Notes under the pieces: generated by a model
Told to the model about the DNA's origin: nothing
Seen by the model: the letters and a program-made list of their open reading frames with translations, nothing else
Databases searched by the model: none
Made by a program: the position numbers and the translations under genes
DNA from: Paracoccaceae bacterium
GTDB lineage: Bacteria > Pseudomonadota > Alphaproteobacteria > Rhodobacterales > Rhodobacteraceae
Direction: 5' to 3'
Length of the DNA stretch: 64,000 bases
Assembly (NCBI GenBank): GCA_027489355.1
Contig: JAIXZY010000049.1
Location: 62,001-126,000, forward strand
Shown: positions 31,358 through 40,886 of the stretch, one piece after another
How the letters are laid out: every line of letters begins with the position of its first letter
Numbering within the stretch: the first letter of the stretch is position 1

Positions 31358-32326
31358 CTACACTTTGATGTTGGTCATCATCTTCATGTAGATGACGTTG
31401 ATGATGAGGAAGGTGATCACGAACAGCGCCGCCGGGATGTAGGCCGAGGTCTCCTTGACGTCGTCGTAATAGTCCGGCTTCAGCACGTTGATCATCAGGA
31501 GCGCCGCGATCGGGAAGCCCGACAGGAACATGCCAGACCACTTCGCCTCGGCCGTGATGGCGCGGACGCGGCGGAAGAGCTTGAAGCGCGCGCGGACCAC
31601 CTTGGACAGACCTTCCAGGATCTCGGCCAGGTTGCCGCCCGACTGCTGCTGGATCGACACGGCGACGGCAAGGAAGCGCAGGTCCTGGCTGTCCATCCGT
31701 TCGGCGAAGGCCTTCAGCGATTCCGACACGTCGCGGCCATAGGCGGCCTCGTCAGCGATGACCCCGAATTCCGAGCCGAGCGGGTCGGGGATTTCCTTGG
31801 CGACGATGCCGATGGCGGTCGAGAAGGGGTGCCCGACGCGCAGGGAGCGCACCATCAGTTCAATGGAATCGGGCAGCTGTTCCTCAAGCAGCGACATGCG
31901 CTTCTTGGCGGTGTTGTTCACCCAGAAGAAGACCCCGCCCACGCCCATCGCGATGCCCAGCACGATCCGCAGGCCAAGCTCTGCCGCCGTGAAGACAGAA
32001 AGCGCCAGGAAGGCGAAGACCGAAAGCGCCGCCATGATGCCCATCAGGGCCTGGGGCGAGAAGGCGATGTTCGCCCGCTGCGCCTTCTTGGCCAGCATGG
32101 AATAAAGCGGGATGTTCTTCGCGTTCAGGTGCTGGTTCATCTCCTTGCGGAGCTGTTCCAGCACCTGTTCGCGGTTCGCGTTCTTTTCCAGAAGCGTCAG
32201 CCGGCGGCTGACCTTGGAGTTCAGGCTGATCGATTTGCCGAAGACGATCAGGTAGATCCCGTTGACGATCACGACGACCGCCACGAAGATCATGAGATAG
32301 ATGAGGGGTGCGGCGCTGATCTGCAT
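31358..32326 (-). CDS. tadB: Tad pilus inner-membrane platform protein TadB
   Basis: The 322-residue protein starts MQISAAPLIYLMIFVAVVVI. An N-terminal membrane helix is followed by a long cytoplasmic helical domain (RRLTLLEKNANREQVLEQLR), the GspF-type core (DSIELMVRSLRVGHPFSTAI) and C-terminal helices (SGFPIAALLMINVL, IPAALFVITFLIINVIYM). TadB pairs with TadC in the inner membrane. It starts two bases after the cpaF stop and is followed by tadC after 7 bases. Confidence 0.92.
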   Translation of the reverse strand: MQISAAPLIYLMIFVAVVVIVNGIYLIVFGKSISLNSKVSRRLTLLEKNANREQVLEQLRKEMNQHLNAKNIPLYSMLAKKAQRANIAFSPQALMGIMAALSVFAFLALSVFTAAELGLRIVLGIAMGVGGVFFWVNNTAKKRMSLLEEQLPDSIELMVRSLRVGHPFSTAIGIVAKEIPDPLGSEFGVIADEAAYGRDVSESLKAFAERMDSQDLRFLAVAVSIQQQSGGNLAEILEGLSKVVRARFKLFRRVRAITAEAKWSGMFLSGFPIAALLMINVLKPDYYDDVKETSAYIPAALFVITFLIINVIYMKMMTNIKV

Positions 32327-32328
32327 GG

Positions 32329-33774
<1,446 letters not shown>

Positions 33775-33791
33775 GGATAATTCCCCCTGGT

Positions 33792-35051
33792 TCAGGCCTT
33801 GGCGGCTTCAGCGGCTTTGTTCAGGTCGTACAAGGACTTGGCAAGCTTCTGCAGTTCCTTGCGCAGCGGGTTCTTGCCCGCGCTTTCGGCGATGGGCAGG
33901 CCGTGGTCGTTGGCCTGAGTCACCTGCTCGCCGCCATCGGGAAGCTGCACCTCGATCTCGATGTCCAGGCTTTCGGCCATCCGCTTGACGCGGGCCTTGG
34001 CCGACAGGTCGGTGAACTTGGGCGCGCGGTTCAGGACGTAGCGGACCTTGTCATGCGGCAGCGCCTCGGCCTTGAGGGCGCGGACGAAGCGCAGGATGTT
34101 CTGAGCCGAGCGCAGGTCAAGTTCGAGCAGGGCGAAGTAGACATGGGACCGGGTCAGGACCGCCTCGGTCCAGGCGACGACGGCCGACGGCATGTCCACG
34201 ATCACGAAGTCGAAGTTCGCCTGCGCCGTGTCGAGGATGCGGCCCACGTCTTCCGGCGTGATCATTTCAAGCGGAAGCATGTCGGCCGGCGCGGTGAAGA
34301 CGTGCAGCTTTTCGTTGAAGGTCAGCATCGACTTGATCAGCGAGTCGGCGTCGATGGAGTTGGTGTCGGTCAGGATTTCCAGCACCGCTTCCTTGCGCGG
34401 CAGGTCGAGATAGGTCGCGACCGACCCGAATTGCAGGTCAAGGTCGATGACGCAGACGCGCATCCCCTCGGCGTCGGGCATCTGGGCCAGTTCCCAGGCA
34501 AGGTTGGCGGCAAAGGTCGTGGCCCCCACACCGCCGGCCATGCCATGCACGGGCAGGATCACGCCATTGCGGTCGCCCTTGGCCTTGAAGACCGGGTTGA
34601 AGGTGCCGGTTTCCGGGTCGTAACCGTCGGGCATGACCGGCGCAGGCTTGCGCAGACGCTCGATCGCGTCGTGCAGAGCGCCCTCGGGCAGCGGGTAGGG
34701 GACGAAGTCGTCGGCACCAAGCTTCAGCATCTGGTGCAGGATCGAGGGGCTGACCTGGTTGGCGATCAGCAGGACCTTGATCTTCTTGGCCTTGGCCGCT
34801 TTGATCACGTCGTTCATCTTGGACAGTTCGGATTCGTCCTCGCTGTCGACCGCGATGGCGACGAACTGCATGCCGGTGCTGTCGGGCTGCTTGAGGAAGA
34901 CAAGCGCATCCTCGAAGTTGAGGTCGCCCCAGGCTTCGCCAAGCTCCTGCTCCATGTCGTCGATCAGCAGATCGAATCGCTGCACATCGCGCGAAATCGT
35001 GCAGGCGAGGATCGGTGCCGGATCGCTGTGTACAGTGGCTTTGCTCGTCAT
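33792..35051 (-). CDS. cpaE: Pilus localisation protein CpaE/TadZ
   Basis: The 419-residue protein has an N-terminal receiver-like domain (about residues 10-140, QRFDLLIDDMEQELGEAW...IKVLLIANQVSP) lacking a clear phospho-Asp arrangement. A MinD/ParA-like ATPase domain follows with GMAGGVGATTFAANLAWELA (about residue 175). The deviant Walker A has Ala where ParA proteins have Lys. TadZ/CpaE positions the Tad machinery at the pole or membrane. It has its own upstream region of about 190 bases after the ompA-like gene, so it may start a second transcript that includes cpaF-tadBCD. Confidence 0.92.
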   Translation of the reverse strand: MTSKATVHSDPAPILACTISRDVQRFDLLIDDMEQELGEAWGDLNFEDALVFLKQPDSTGMQFVAIAVDSEDESELSKMNDVIKAAKAKKIKVLLIANQVSPSILHQMLKLGADDFVPYPLPEGALHDAIERLRKPAPVMPDGYDPETGTFNPVFKAKGDRNGVILPVHGMAGGVGATTFAANLAWELAQMPDAEGMRVCVIDLDLQFGSVATYLDLPRKEAVLEILTDTNSIDADSLIKSMLTFNEKLHVFTAPADMLPLEMITPEDVGRILDTAQANFDFVIVDMPSAVVAWTEAVLTRSHVYFALLELDLRSAQNILRFVRALKAEALPHDKVRYVLNRAPKFTDLSAKARVKRMAESLDIEIEVQLPDGGEQVTQANDHGLPIAESAGKNPLRKELQKLAKSLYDLNKAAEAAKA

Positions 35052-35244
35052 CTCGCGTAGCGTCCTTTCGGTGCGGGTCTTTTACCTATGAGTTCCAATG
35101 AATTGGCCGATAGACCGTCGCGTCTTGTCTGCCCTGGAACCCGGGACCCCTGAACTCATCCTATCGGCGGACCTTGTTCAAGAATGGTGGCGATAATTGG
35201 GCTAAAGAAGCTTGATTCTGGGATTATCACGATTCTGGAAACGA

Positions 35245-35275
35245 AGCGGCCGGGCACAAGGCCCGGCCGCTTTTT
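35245..35275 (-). terminator. Terminator after the OmpA-like gene
   Basis: AGCGGCCGGGC pairs perfectly with GCCCGGCCGCT. The strand that leaves the ompA-like gene shows T-rich sequence after it, and the opposite strand has TTTTT. It lies between ompA-like and cpaE and splits the tad locus. Confidence 0.75.
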
Positions 35276-35290
35276 CTGCTGGTACGTCGC

Positions 35291-35947
35291 TCAGCCGCCG
35301 CCGCCGCCGCCTTCGCCTTCGGCGTCGGCGCGTTCGCCCAGATGCTCACGCGTGCCGCTGATGACGTAGTCGCGCCAGATGATCGCTGCGTACTTGCCGT
35401 TCAGGACGAGCGGGTGGTTGCTGACGAAGCCCGAAACCTCGGTCACGGTGCGGCGGTTGCGCACTTCGGCCTGGTTGGTCGCGATGATCGGCTGGGTTTC
35501 CCCGTAGGACACCACCGCCTCGAGCCGCGAGCGGGAAATCCCGAGCGAGGTGAGATAGCCCACCGCCGCCTGGGCACGGCGCAGGCCGAGCCGCTGGTTG
35601 TAGCCGTTGGAGCCGACCTTGTCGGTGTGACCGTAGACGCGGAAGCGGACTTCGGGGAACTGGCGGATGAAGTCCGCCTGTTTCTTCAGGATCGACCGGG
35701 CTTCGTCCGACAGCTCGGCGCTGTTGAAGGCGAAGTTGATCGTGTCCGGCACCTCGGCCGAGAAGCGTTCGGCCAGTGCCACGGTGTACTGCAGCTCACC
35801 GGTCTGGATGAGCGTGTTGTTCATCGTAGCGTTGCCGAACTGGCCCTTGTCGACTTCGGAACCGAGTTCACGGTCCCAGCTTGTCGACGTTTCGCCGCAG
35901 GCGGTCAGCGCGAGGAGGGCAGAGGCTGCAAGCAGCTTGGGAAGCAT
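35291..35947 (-). CDS. OmpA-family lipoprotein in the tad locus
   Basis: The 218-residue protein has a lipoprotein signal (MLPKLLAASALLALTAC) and a C-terminal OmpA/MotB peptidoglycan-binding domain (VRFRVYGHTDKVGSNGYNQR...RRTVTEV). It ends in a Gly-rich tail (EGEGGGGGG). The Met at 35947 is chosen because AAGGAG lies nine bases before it. The Met three codons earlier abuts that site. It occupies the place of cpaD between cpaC and cpaE and may anchor the secretin to peptidoglycan (inference). No separate cpaD was found. Confidence 0.85.
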   Translation of the reverse strand: MLPKLLAASALLALTACGETSTSWDRELGSEVDKGQFGNATMNNTLIQTGELQYTVALAERFSAEVPDTINFAFNSAELSDEARSILKKQADFIRQFPEVRFRVYGHTDKVGSNGYNQRLGLRRAQAAVGYLTSLGISRSRLEAVVSYGETQPIIATNQAEVRNRRTVTEVSGFVSNHPLVLNGKYAAIIWRDYVISGTREHLGERADAEGEGGGGGG

Positions 35948-35960
35948 GCGGGTCATCTCC

Positions 35961-37358
35961 TTACTCCATCACATAGCCGTAGGAGGAGCTGAAGTCCTGC
36001 CGGGCCACTTCGGCCGCCGCGCCCTTCTTGGGGCCGGAGGCCACGTCGCCGAACAGGAACAGCTCGCGTTCGGTCGGGATGCGGACCCGGTCGGTCGGCA
36101 GCGACAGCGCCTCGCCCGCCACGGGAGAGACAAGGTGCGGCGTGACGATGACCACCAGTTCGGACTGCGCCCGCTGGTATTCCGAGCTGCGGAACAGCGC
36201 GCCGAGAACCGGAATGTCCCCGACCCAGGGCAGTTGCGAGTTCAGGTCGCGGAAGTCGTCCTGCAGAAGCCCGGCAATCGCGAAGCTTTCCCCGTCGCGC
36301 ATCTCGACCGTGGTCGAGGTCTCGCGGCGCTTGAAGGCGCTGATGGTGAAATCGCCCGAGGTGAAGCCGTTGCTGGGGTCCAGCGAGGACACCGCGGCGT
36401 CGATGGTCAGGTTGATGATGTCCTGGTCCACGACCACCGGGGTGAAGTTCAGTTCGACGCCGAAGGGCTTGAACTCGACCGAGATGGTATCGTTGTCCTG
36501 GGCTACCGGAACGGGATATTCGCCGCCGGCCAGGAACTTGGCTTCCTGCCCGGACAGCGCCGTCAGGTTCGGTTCGGCCAGCGTCCGCACCATGCCCTTG
36601 GATTCAAGCGCCTCGAGCAGGACGTCGAACTCCAGCCCGCCGATCGACCCGCCAAGGCCGAGCGCGCCGGTGACGTTGGCGCGGTAGGGAACGTTTTCCC
36701 CGGCCGCGATCAGCGCGCCAGAGCCGAGAAGCGTCCCGGTTTCACCGCCAAGCTGCCCGCCATCATTGAAGGCGAGCGAAGAGGAGAAGTTCTTCGAGAT
36801 CGTCCGGTTCATCTCGGCGAAGCGGACCTTCAGCATGACCTGCTGCGTGCCGCCCACCACCATCAGGTTCGAGACCCGGTCGGGGGCGTAGCGGTTGGCA
36901 AGGTCAAGCGCCCGGTCCAGCTTGGCGGTCGAGGACACCTGGCCGGACAGCACGATGCCGTCATTGGCGGTGCGAACCTCGATATGCTCGCCGGGAAGGA
37001 TCTGCTGCAGACGTTCCTTGAATTCTGCGATGTCGGGCGTGACATGCACGTCGACGTTCGAGATCAGTTGCCCCTCTGGCGACAATAGCGTGAGCGTGGT
37101 GCGCCCCGGCGCCTTGCCGAGAACGTAGATGGAGCGGTCCGAGAGGGTCGAGATGTCGGCGATGCCCGGGTTCGCGATCGAGAGTTCCGCGAAGGGGACG
37201 TCGCTTTCGACGACAACGGCCCGGTTCATCGGAACGTTGAGTGCTTCGGAGGCCTGGCCCTGCAAGACGCGCAGGACTTCGGCCGAGACCGGCGTCATCG
37301 CCGTCGATGCGAGAGCCGCACCAAGATAACCTGCTATCAGGAGTCGTTTCATGTTCAT
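35961..37358 (-). CDS. cpaC: Flp pilus secretin CpaC/RcpA
   Basis: The 465-residue protein starts MNMKRLLIAGYLGAALASTA, a signal peptide. It has an N-terminal pilus-secretin domain (NVPMNRAVVVESDVPFAELS), a BON-like segment (VSSTAKLDRALDLANRYAPD) and the secretin domain (QQVMLKVRFAEMNR; VPVAQDNDTISVEFKPFGVE; MRDGESFAIAGLLQ). It forms the outer-membrane channel of the Tad pilus. The start is chosen at 37358 because AAAGGG lies 8 bases before the ATG. cpaB ends 211 bases away and its terminator separates them, so cpaC likely has its own promoter. Confidence 0.94.
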   Translation of the reverse strand: MNMKRLLIAGYLGAALASTAMTPVSAEVLRVLQGQASEALNVPMNRAVVVESDVPFAELSIANPGIADISTLSDRSIYVLGKAPGRTTLTLLSPEGQLISNVDVHVTPDIAEFKERLQQILPGEHIEVRTANDGIVLSGQVSSTAKLDRALDLANRYAPDRVSNLMVVGGTQQVMLKVRFAEMNRTISKNFSSSLAFNDGGQLGGETGTLLGSGALIAAGENVPYRANVTGALGLGGSIGGLEFDVLLEALESKGMVRTLAEPNLTALSGQEAKFLAGGEYPVPVAQDNDTISVEFKPFGVELNFTPVVVDQDIINLTIDAAVSSLDPSNGFTSGDFTISAFKRRETSTTVEMRDGESFAIAGLLQDDFRDLNSQLPWVGDIPVLGALFRSSEYQRAQSELVVIVTPHLVSPVAGEALSLPTDRVRIPTERELFLFGDVASGPKKGAAAEVARQDFSSSYGYVME

Positions 37359-37516
37359 GTGATCTGCCCTTTCGACCACGCCTCGTTTGGGTCTTGAACG
37401 CCCTTATGTCGGAGGAGAATGACCCACGCCGGGTTTTTTTGCAAGAATCAATGCTTTGGGGGGATTTGTTGATGTGGATAAACTGCAACAGGTCGCAAGT
37501 GGTTGAAAAATGAATT

Positions 37517-37547
37517 GGGCGCGGCCCCAGATGATGTGGCCGCGCCC
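37517..37547 (-). terminator. Terminator between cpaB and cpaC
   Basis: GGGCGCGGCC and GGCCGCGCCC are perfect ten-base arms, followed on the minus strand by a T-rich stretch (AATTCATTTTT). The region 37359-37569 otherwise holds no gene, and the cpaC promoter must lie within it. Confidence 0.7.
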
Positions 37548-37569
37548 TGTGGTTGAATTGGCAAGCGGG

Positions 37570-38427
37570 TCAGCTCTTGCAGGGGATCTCGACGTCGGTA
37601 TCGACGAGAACGCCGCCGCTGCGCTGCTTGGCGTAGCACTTCTTCACTTCCGGCACGATCACCTCGGGGACGACCTCTTGCTGGACGATGCCAAGCATGT
37701 CGTTGGTGTTGGTCTCGACCGTTCCCTCGACGACGTCGGTGGCGCCGCCGGCGAGCGACAGGGTCAGTTTTCCGGTCGCCTGGGCCTGGGCCAGACGGGC
37801 CACCTGTTCGGGCGTGGCGGCGACCGTCACCGTTTTCGCAACACTGTCCGAATCGATCTGTGCCTCGTTCAGCACGTTGTCCACGGCAATGACCAGGACC
37901 GCGCTTTCGATCTGGCGCGTCATCTCGCCCTGCCCGCCGACGCTGCCGGTCCAAAGGATGTCGATATAGTCGTCGGGCTTGACGAAGTTCGCGATGGCAG
38001 AGTTTGTGCCGACCTTGATCGCGAAGGCCCGCTTGCCCTTTTCCAGCTTCGAGGTCAGGTTCGCCAGCTGACCGGGTTCGGTCACGCGGCTGGCAAGGAC
38101 GGGCTCGAAGGCTTCGGTCGTGCGCATGATGTAGCGCGGGCCGGTGGCGTTTTCGGGGAAGAGCGCGGCCTTGTCGCGGAAGATCGTCTCGGGCAGCGAC
38201 TTCTCGGGCCAGTAGATCAGCGTGACGTCTTCCTCGGCCAGGGGATCGCCGTACTTCTTCGGCTTGGCAAAGACGTAGACTTCGACCAGCTTGCCCGCCT
38301 TGGCGTTGAAGGCCTGCTCTTTCCGCAGGGCGCCTTCCAGTTCGGCCATGTAGCCCTGAATCATGTAGACGGCCACGCCGGCAAGGGCCATGCCGACAAG
38401 AAGCACAAAGGCAAAGACTGCTCTCAT
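37570..38427 (-). CDS. cpaB: Flp pilus assembly protein CpaB/RcpC
   Basis: The 285-residue protein starts MRAVFAFVLLVGMALAGVAV, one N-terminal membrane anchor. A periplasmic SAF/RcpC domain follows with FENATGPRYIMRTTEAFEP-like segments and a beta-clip region (VGTNSAIANFVKPDDYIDIL). A C-terminal extension has two cysteines. CpaB helps link the inner-membrane platform to the secretin. The long in-frame extension upstream is not used. It is the first tad structural gene after the pilins, 230 bases before the first flp gene, with no secretion signal peptidase site. Confidence 0.9.
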   Translation of the reverse strand: MRAVFAFVLLVGMALAGVAVYMIQGYMAELEGALRKEQAFNAKAGKLVEVYVFAKPKKYGDPLAEEDVTLIYWPEKSLPETIFRDKAALFPENATGPRYIMRTTEAFEPVLASRVTEPGQLANLTSKLEKGKRAFAIKVGTNSAIANFVKPDDYIDILWTGSVGGQGEMTRQIESAVLVIAVDNVLNEAQIDSDSVAKTVTVAATPEQVARLAQAQATGKLTLSLAGGATDVVEGTVETNTNDMLGIVQQEVVPEVIVPEVKKCYAKQRSGGVLVDTDVEIPCKS

Positions 38428-38610
38428 TTCAACCTCAACTAGGTGGTGCTGCCCGGATGTGTTCCCGGGGGGCTCCGCGCCTCTTCCAGTGTCAGGCCCG
38501 TGCCACAGCCGGGGCGGGTGGCGCAAGCGCGGACAGGTTCCAATATCGCGACAATGGCGCCCGAATGCGGCGAAAGTTTAACGGATGTCGGGCATGTTGC
38601 GGATGCACAA

Positions 38611-38635
38611 AAGGCCGCACCAGGGGTGCGGCCTT
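38611..38635 (-). terminator. Terminator after the first flp gene
   Basis: AAGGCCGCACC pairs perfectly with GGTGCGGCCTT. On the minus strand TTTTG follows, so it stops most flp transcription before cpaB. Confidence 0.8.
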
Positions 38636-38657
38636 GATGATGCGCGTCGGAGGTGGA

Positions 38658-38861
38658 TCAGCAGCCCAGCGACGTGTCGTTCAGCATGCAGTTCTGGGCG
38701 TTGCCCAGCTCGTCGCCGATCGCCGCCGCGAGGTTCGAGACTGCAGGGCGCACGAAGTTGAAGACCAGCAGGCCCAGGCCGACGATGGCGGCGGTCAGAA
38801 CCACCCAGTCAACGGTCACGGCGCCGGCTTCGTCTTTCAGGAAGGCGGAGAACTTGGTCAT
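38658..38861 (-). CDS. Flp-type pilin, copy 1
   Basis: The 67-residue protein starts MTKFSAFLKDEAGAVTVDWV and has one hydrophobic helix (VLTAAIVGLGLLVFNFV). It is a type IVb prepilin-like protein: the leader ends at Gly 13 and the mature part begins AVTVDWVVL. Asp-Trp replaces the usual Glu-Tyr at the fifth and sixth mature positions. The C-terminal part has two cysteines (NCMLNDTSLGC). It shares the first 42 residues exactly with copy 2. The start has AAAAGGGACAAGACA in common with copy 2. Confidence 0.85.
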   Translation of the reverse strand: MTKFSAFLKDEAGAVTVDWVVLTAAIVGLGLLVFNFVRPAVSNLAAAIGDELGNAQNCMLNDTSLGC

Positions 38862-38941
38862 TGTCTTGTCCCTTTTCCATTCGGTTCGATGTTCAACTAA
38901 CCGGTTCAGAGTGGCTTGCCTTTGCCATCATCGGTCTGATG

Positions 38942-38979
38942 CCATCTAGCCGCTCAATCATGGCAGGAATTTGGATGAG
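38942..38979 (-). promoter_or_regulatory. Promoter region of flp copy 1
   Basis: The 38-base block (ending GGCTAGAT on the minus strand) matches the block before copy 2 at 28 of 38 positions. Its spacing to the start codon is also similar. CTAGAT is the candidate -10. No good -35 was seen, so an activator may be needed. Confidence 0.5.
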
Positions 38980-39141
38980 GCAAGGTATTTCCGAGGATGC
39001 AGCCGCCGGTTGAATTGCTCCCGGTGGTCCTGGCCGCCGGCTGGAAACGGGGTGCCGTTCCCCTTTTGGCCCGCGGCGATCCGCGGTCTTTCAGCGTCCT
39101 GTTGCCGCGTCCGAGGCCTGCCGTGGACCCGAAATGAAAGA

Positions 39142-39167
39142 GGCCGCGCTTCCGGGGAAGCGCGGCC
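39142..39167 (-). terminator. Terminator after the second flp gene
   Basis: GGCCGCGCTTC pairs perfectly with GAAGCGCGGCC. On the minus strand TCTTTCATTT follows, a weaker T-run than copy 1. The stretch between the two flp genes is otherwise non-coding. Confidence 0.7.
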
Positions 39168-39192
39168 GTCTGGAACTGGGTCGCTTGCGCGA

Positions 39193-39393
39193 TTAGCAGG
39201 TGGTGCCGCCCGAGGTCATGCAGGTCTGGGCTTCGCCGAGTTCGGTGCCGATGCCGGCGGCCAGGCTGGAAACGGCCGGACGGACGAAGTTGAAGACCAG
39301 GAGGCCCAGGCCGACGATGGCGGCGGTCAAAACCACCCAGTCAACGGTCACGGCGCCAGCTTCGTCTTTCAGGAAAGCGGAGAACTTGGTCAT
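39193..39393 (-). CDS. Flp-type pilin, copy 2
   Basis: The 66-residue protein starts MTKFSAFLKDEAGAVTVDWV and is identical to copy 1 over its first 42 residues. It differs only in the C-terminal tail (SLAAGIGTELGEAQTCMTSGGTTC against NLAAAIGDELGNAQNCML...). It has the same leader, Asp-Trp and two cysteines. The start codon is chosen at 39393 by alignment with copy 1 and by AAAGGGACAAGACA. Being upstream of copy 1 and with its own promoter, it is probably the ancestral or the main pilin. Which is the major pilin is unknown. Confidence 0.85.
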   Translation of the reverse strand: MTKFSAFLKDEAGAVTVDWVVLTAAIVGLGLLVFNFVRPAVSSLAAGIGTELGEAQTCMTSGGTTC

Positions 39394-39479
39394 TGTCTTG
39401 TCCCTTTCTAAGGTGCTCACTTTGAACTTCAACCGCTTCGATCCGGGCCTTCGCTGCGCCTTCATCGTTCGGTATGAGG

Positions 39480-39517
39480 GTATATAGCCCCCCAAACGTG
39501 GCAGCAGTTTGGACGAG
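39480..39517 (-). promoter_or_regulatory. Promoter region of flp copy 2
   Basis: The block contains GGCTATAT on the minus strand (candidate -10 CTATAT), preceded by TCCAAACTGCTGCCA, and is the copy 2 equivalent of 38942-38979. The remaining non-coding stretch up to 39738 must also hold the transglycosylase promoter. Confidence 0.5.
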
Positions 39518-39738
39518 ATCAGCAGAATTTGGGTCGATGCGAAAAATGCGCGGGAATGCGTCTAACCTTCGGGAAAGAAAGGAAAGATTTCTTAGCATTC
39601 TGTTCAGGGTTGCGTGATAGGTCGTGGTTTTTGGGTCGAATCTGGCGGAATTGCCATGATTGATCACCAAAAATGCTGGCTGTGGGACGGCGAACCTGCG
39701 ATTCCTTCGCAAAACAACGAGGCGAGCAGGCCCCGACC

Positions 39739-40602
39739 ATGATGAGCAAGACTTCACGCGTCGCAGCGATTCTCTGCGTGGCCCTTTCGAACGCGGCAAT
39801 GGCCGAAGGGACCGGCTTCAAGCGGATCAAGGTCGGGAGCGAGCAGCCCGGCAAGCGGATCACCGTCCAGATCGACCCCGAGGAACAGGCGCGCTATCTG
39901 GCGGCGCTGCCGAAGGTGGACCCGAACCCCGATCACGGGCTGGAAGAGCCGAAGGCGGCGGATCAGCCGAATGGCCCCGTGGGCGAGCCGGGGCCGGCGC
40001 CGTCGTCCTCGTATGCGTGGTTCTGGGACAAGGTGCCGGCGGGCCTGGGGGCGGCGGCCGACCGCTTCGACATCGCGCTGGCCTCGCTGACCCAGGGGCC
40101 GGACGGCGCCTCGGTCCGCGCGCCCAGGATGCAGCACATGCAGGAGGTCGCCGACAAGTACGGCAAGGACATCCTGCGGGCGACGCTGGACACGCGCGTT
40201 TCGCCCGCGCTGGTGCTGGCAGTGATCGGGATTGAAAGCGCGGGGCGGTCCGATGCCGTCAGCTCGGCCGGGGCGGTCGGGCTGATGCAGCTGATCCCCG
40301 CGACGGCAGAGCGGTTCGGGGTCAGCGATTCCACCGATCCGGTCCAGAACATCAAGGGCGGGGTGGCCTATCTGGACTGGCTTCTGAAGGAATTCGACAA
40401 CGACCCGCTGATGGTGCTGGCCGCCTACAACGCGGGCGAGGGCGCAGTGCGCGAGAATGGGGGCGTGCCGCCCTATGCCGAGACGCGGGACTATGTGCCG
40501 AAGGTGCTGGCCGCCTGGCAGGTGGCGCAGGGCCTGTGCGTCAGCCCGCCGATGCTGGTGACCGATCCTTGCGTCTTCCGCACCGACATCGCGGGGCTTT
40601 AG
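39739..40602 (+). CDS. Lytic murein transglycosylase (SLT domain)
   Basis: The 287-residue protein starts MMSKTSRVAAILCVALSNAA, a signal peptide, followed by a proline-rich linker. The SLT domain (about residues 145-260) has the catalytic Glu in AVIGIESAGRSDAVSSAGA, then VGLMQLIPATAERFG and LAAYNAGEGAVRENGG. It cleaves the MurNAc-GlcNAc bond of peptidoglycan. It is divergent from the flp/tad genes, so it may open the wall for pilus assembly (inference). The second Met at 39742 is an alternative start. Nothing is disrupted. Confidence 0.9.
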   Translation: MMSKTSRVAAILCVALSNAAMAEGTGFKRIKVGSEQPGKRITVQIDPEEQARYLAALPKVDPNPDHGLEEPKAADQPNGPVGEPGPAPSSSYAWFWDKVPAGLGAAADRFDIALASLTQGPDGASVRAPRMQHMQEVADKYGKDILRATLDTRVSPALVLAVIGIESAGRSDAVSSAGAVGLMQLIPATAERFGVSDSTDPVQNIKGGVAYLDWLLKEFDNDPLMVLAAYNAGEGAVRENGGVPPYAETRDYVPKVLAAWQVAQGLCVSPPMLVTDPCVFRTDIAGL

Positions 40603-40886
40603 ACGAAGACGTCGACCCAGTCGGGGTGCTTCTTCCGGGTGGCGTTCACGAAGGGGCAGAGAGGGACGACCTTGAAGCCGTCCTTCCGGGCTGCCGCGAC
40701 CAGGGCTTCCACCAGCGCGAGACCCGCCCCGGTTCCCCGGAAGCTGTCCGGGACGCCGGTGTGGTCGGCGATGATCAGCGTCGGCGTCGTGACCGAATAG
40801 GTCAGCTCGGCCTCTTCCCCGCCGTGGCGGATCACAAAGCGGCCCTTCGTGGGGCCGTGTTCGCGGGTGACGATATGGTCAGCCAA
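40599..40886 (-). CDS. Small GNAT-like protein (Acetyltransf_CG type)
   Basis: The 95-residue protein starts at TTG giving LADHIVTREHGPTKGRF. It contains a short acetyl-CoA-binding segment (VPDSFRGTGAGLALVEALVA), then PLCPFVNATRKKHPDWVDVF, typical of the small YjdJ-like acetyltransferases of about 90-95 residues. The start overlaps the last eight bases of scoB, supporting translational coupling. No longer start gives sensible coding. It overlaps the stop of the transglycosylase gene by four bases tail to tail. The substrate is unknown. Confidence 0.75.
   Translation of the reverse strand: MADHIVTREHGPTKGRFVIRHGGEEAELTYSVTTPTLIIADHTGVPDSFRGTGAGLALVEALVAAARKDGFKVVPLCPFVNATRKKHPDWVDVFV

Noticed and set aside
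35184-35369. 61-codon frame on the plus strand across the OmpA-like terminator
   Set aside because: It crosses a strong terminator hairpin and is antisense to the end of the OmpA-like gene.
38971-39411. Open frame on the plus strand across the second flp gene
   Set aside because: It is antisense to a well-conserved pilin and its translation has no family pattern or binding site.
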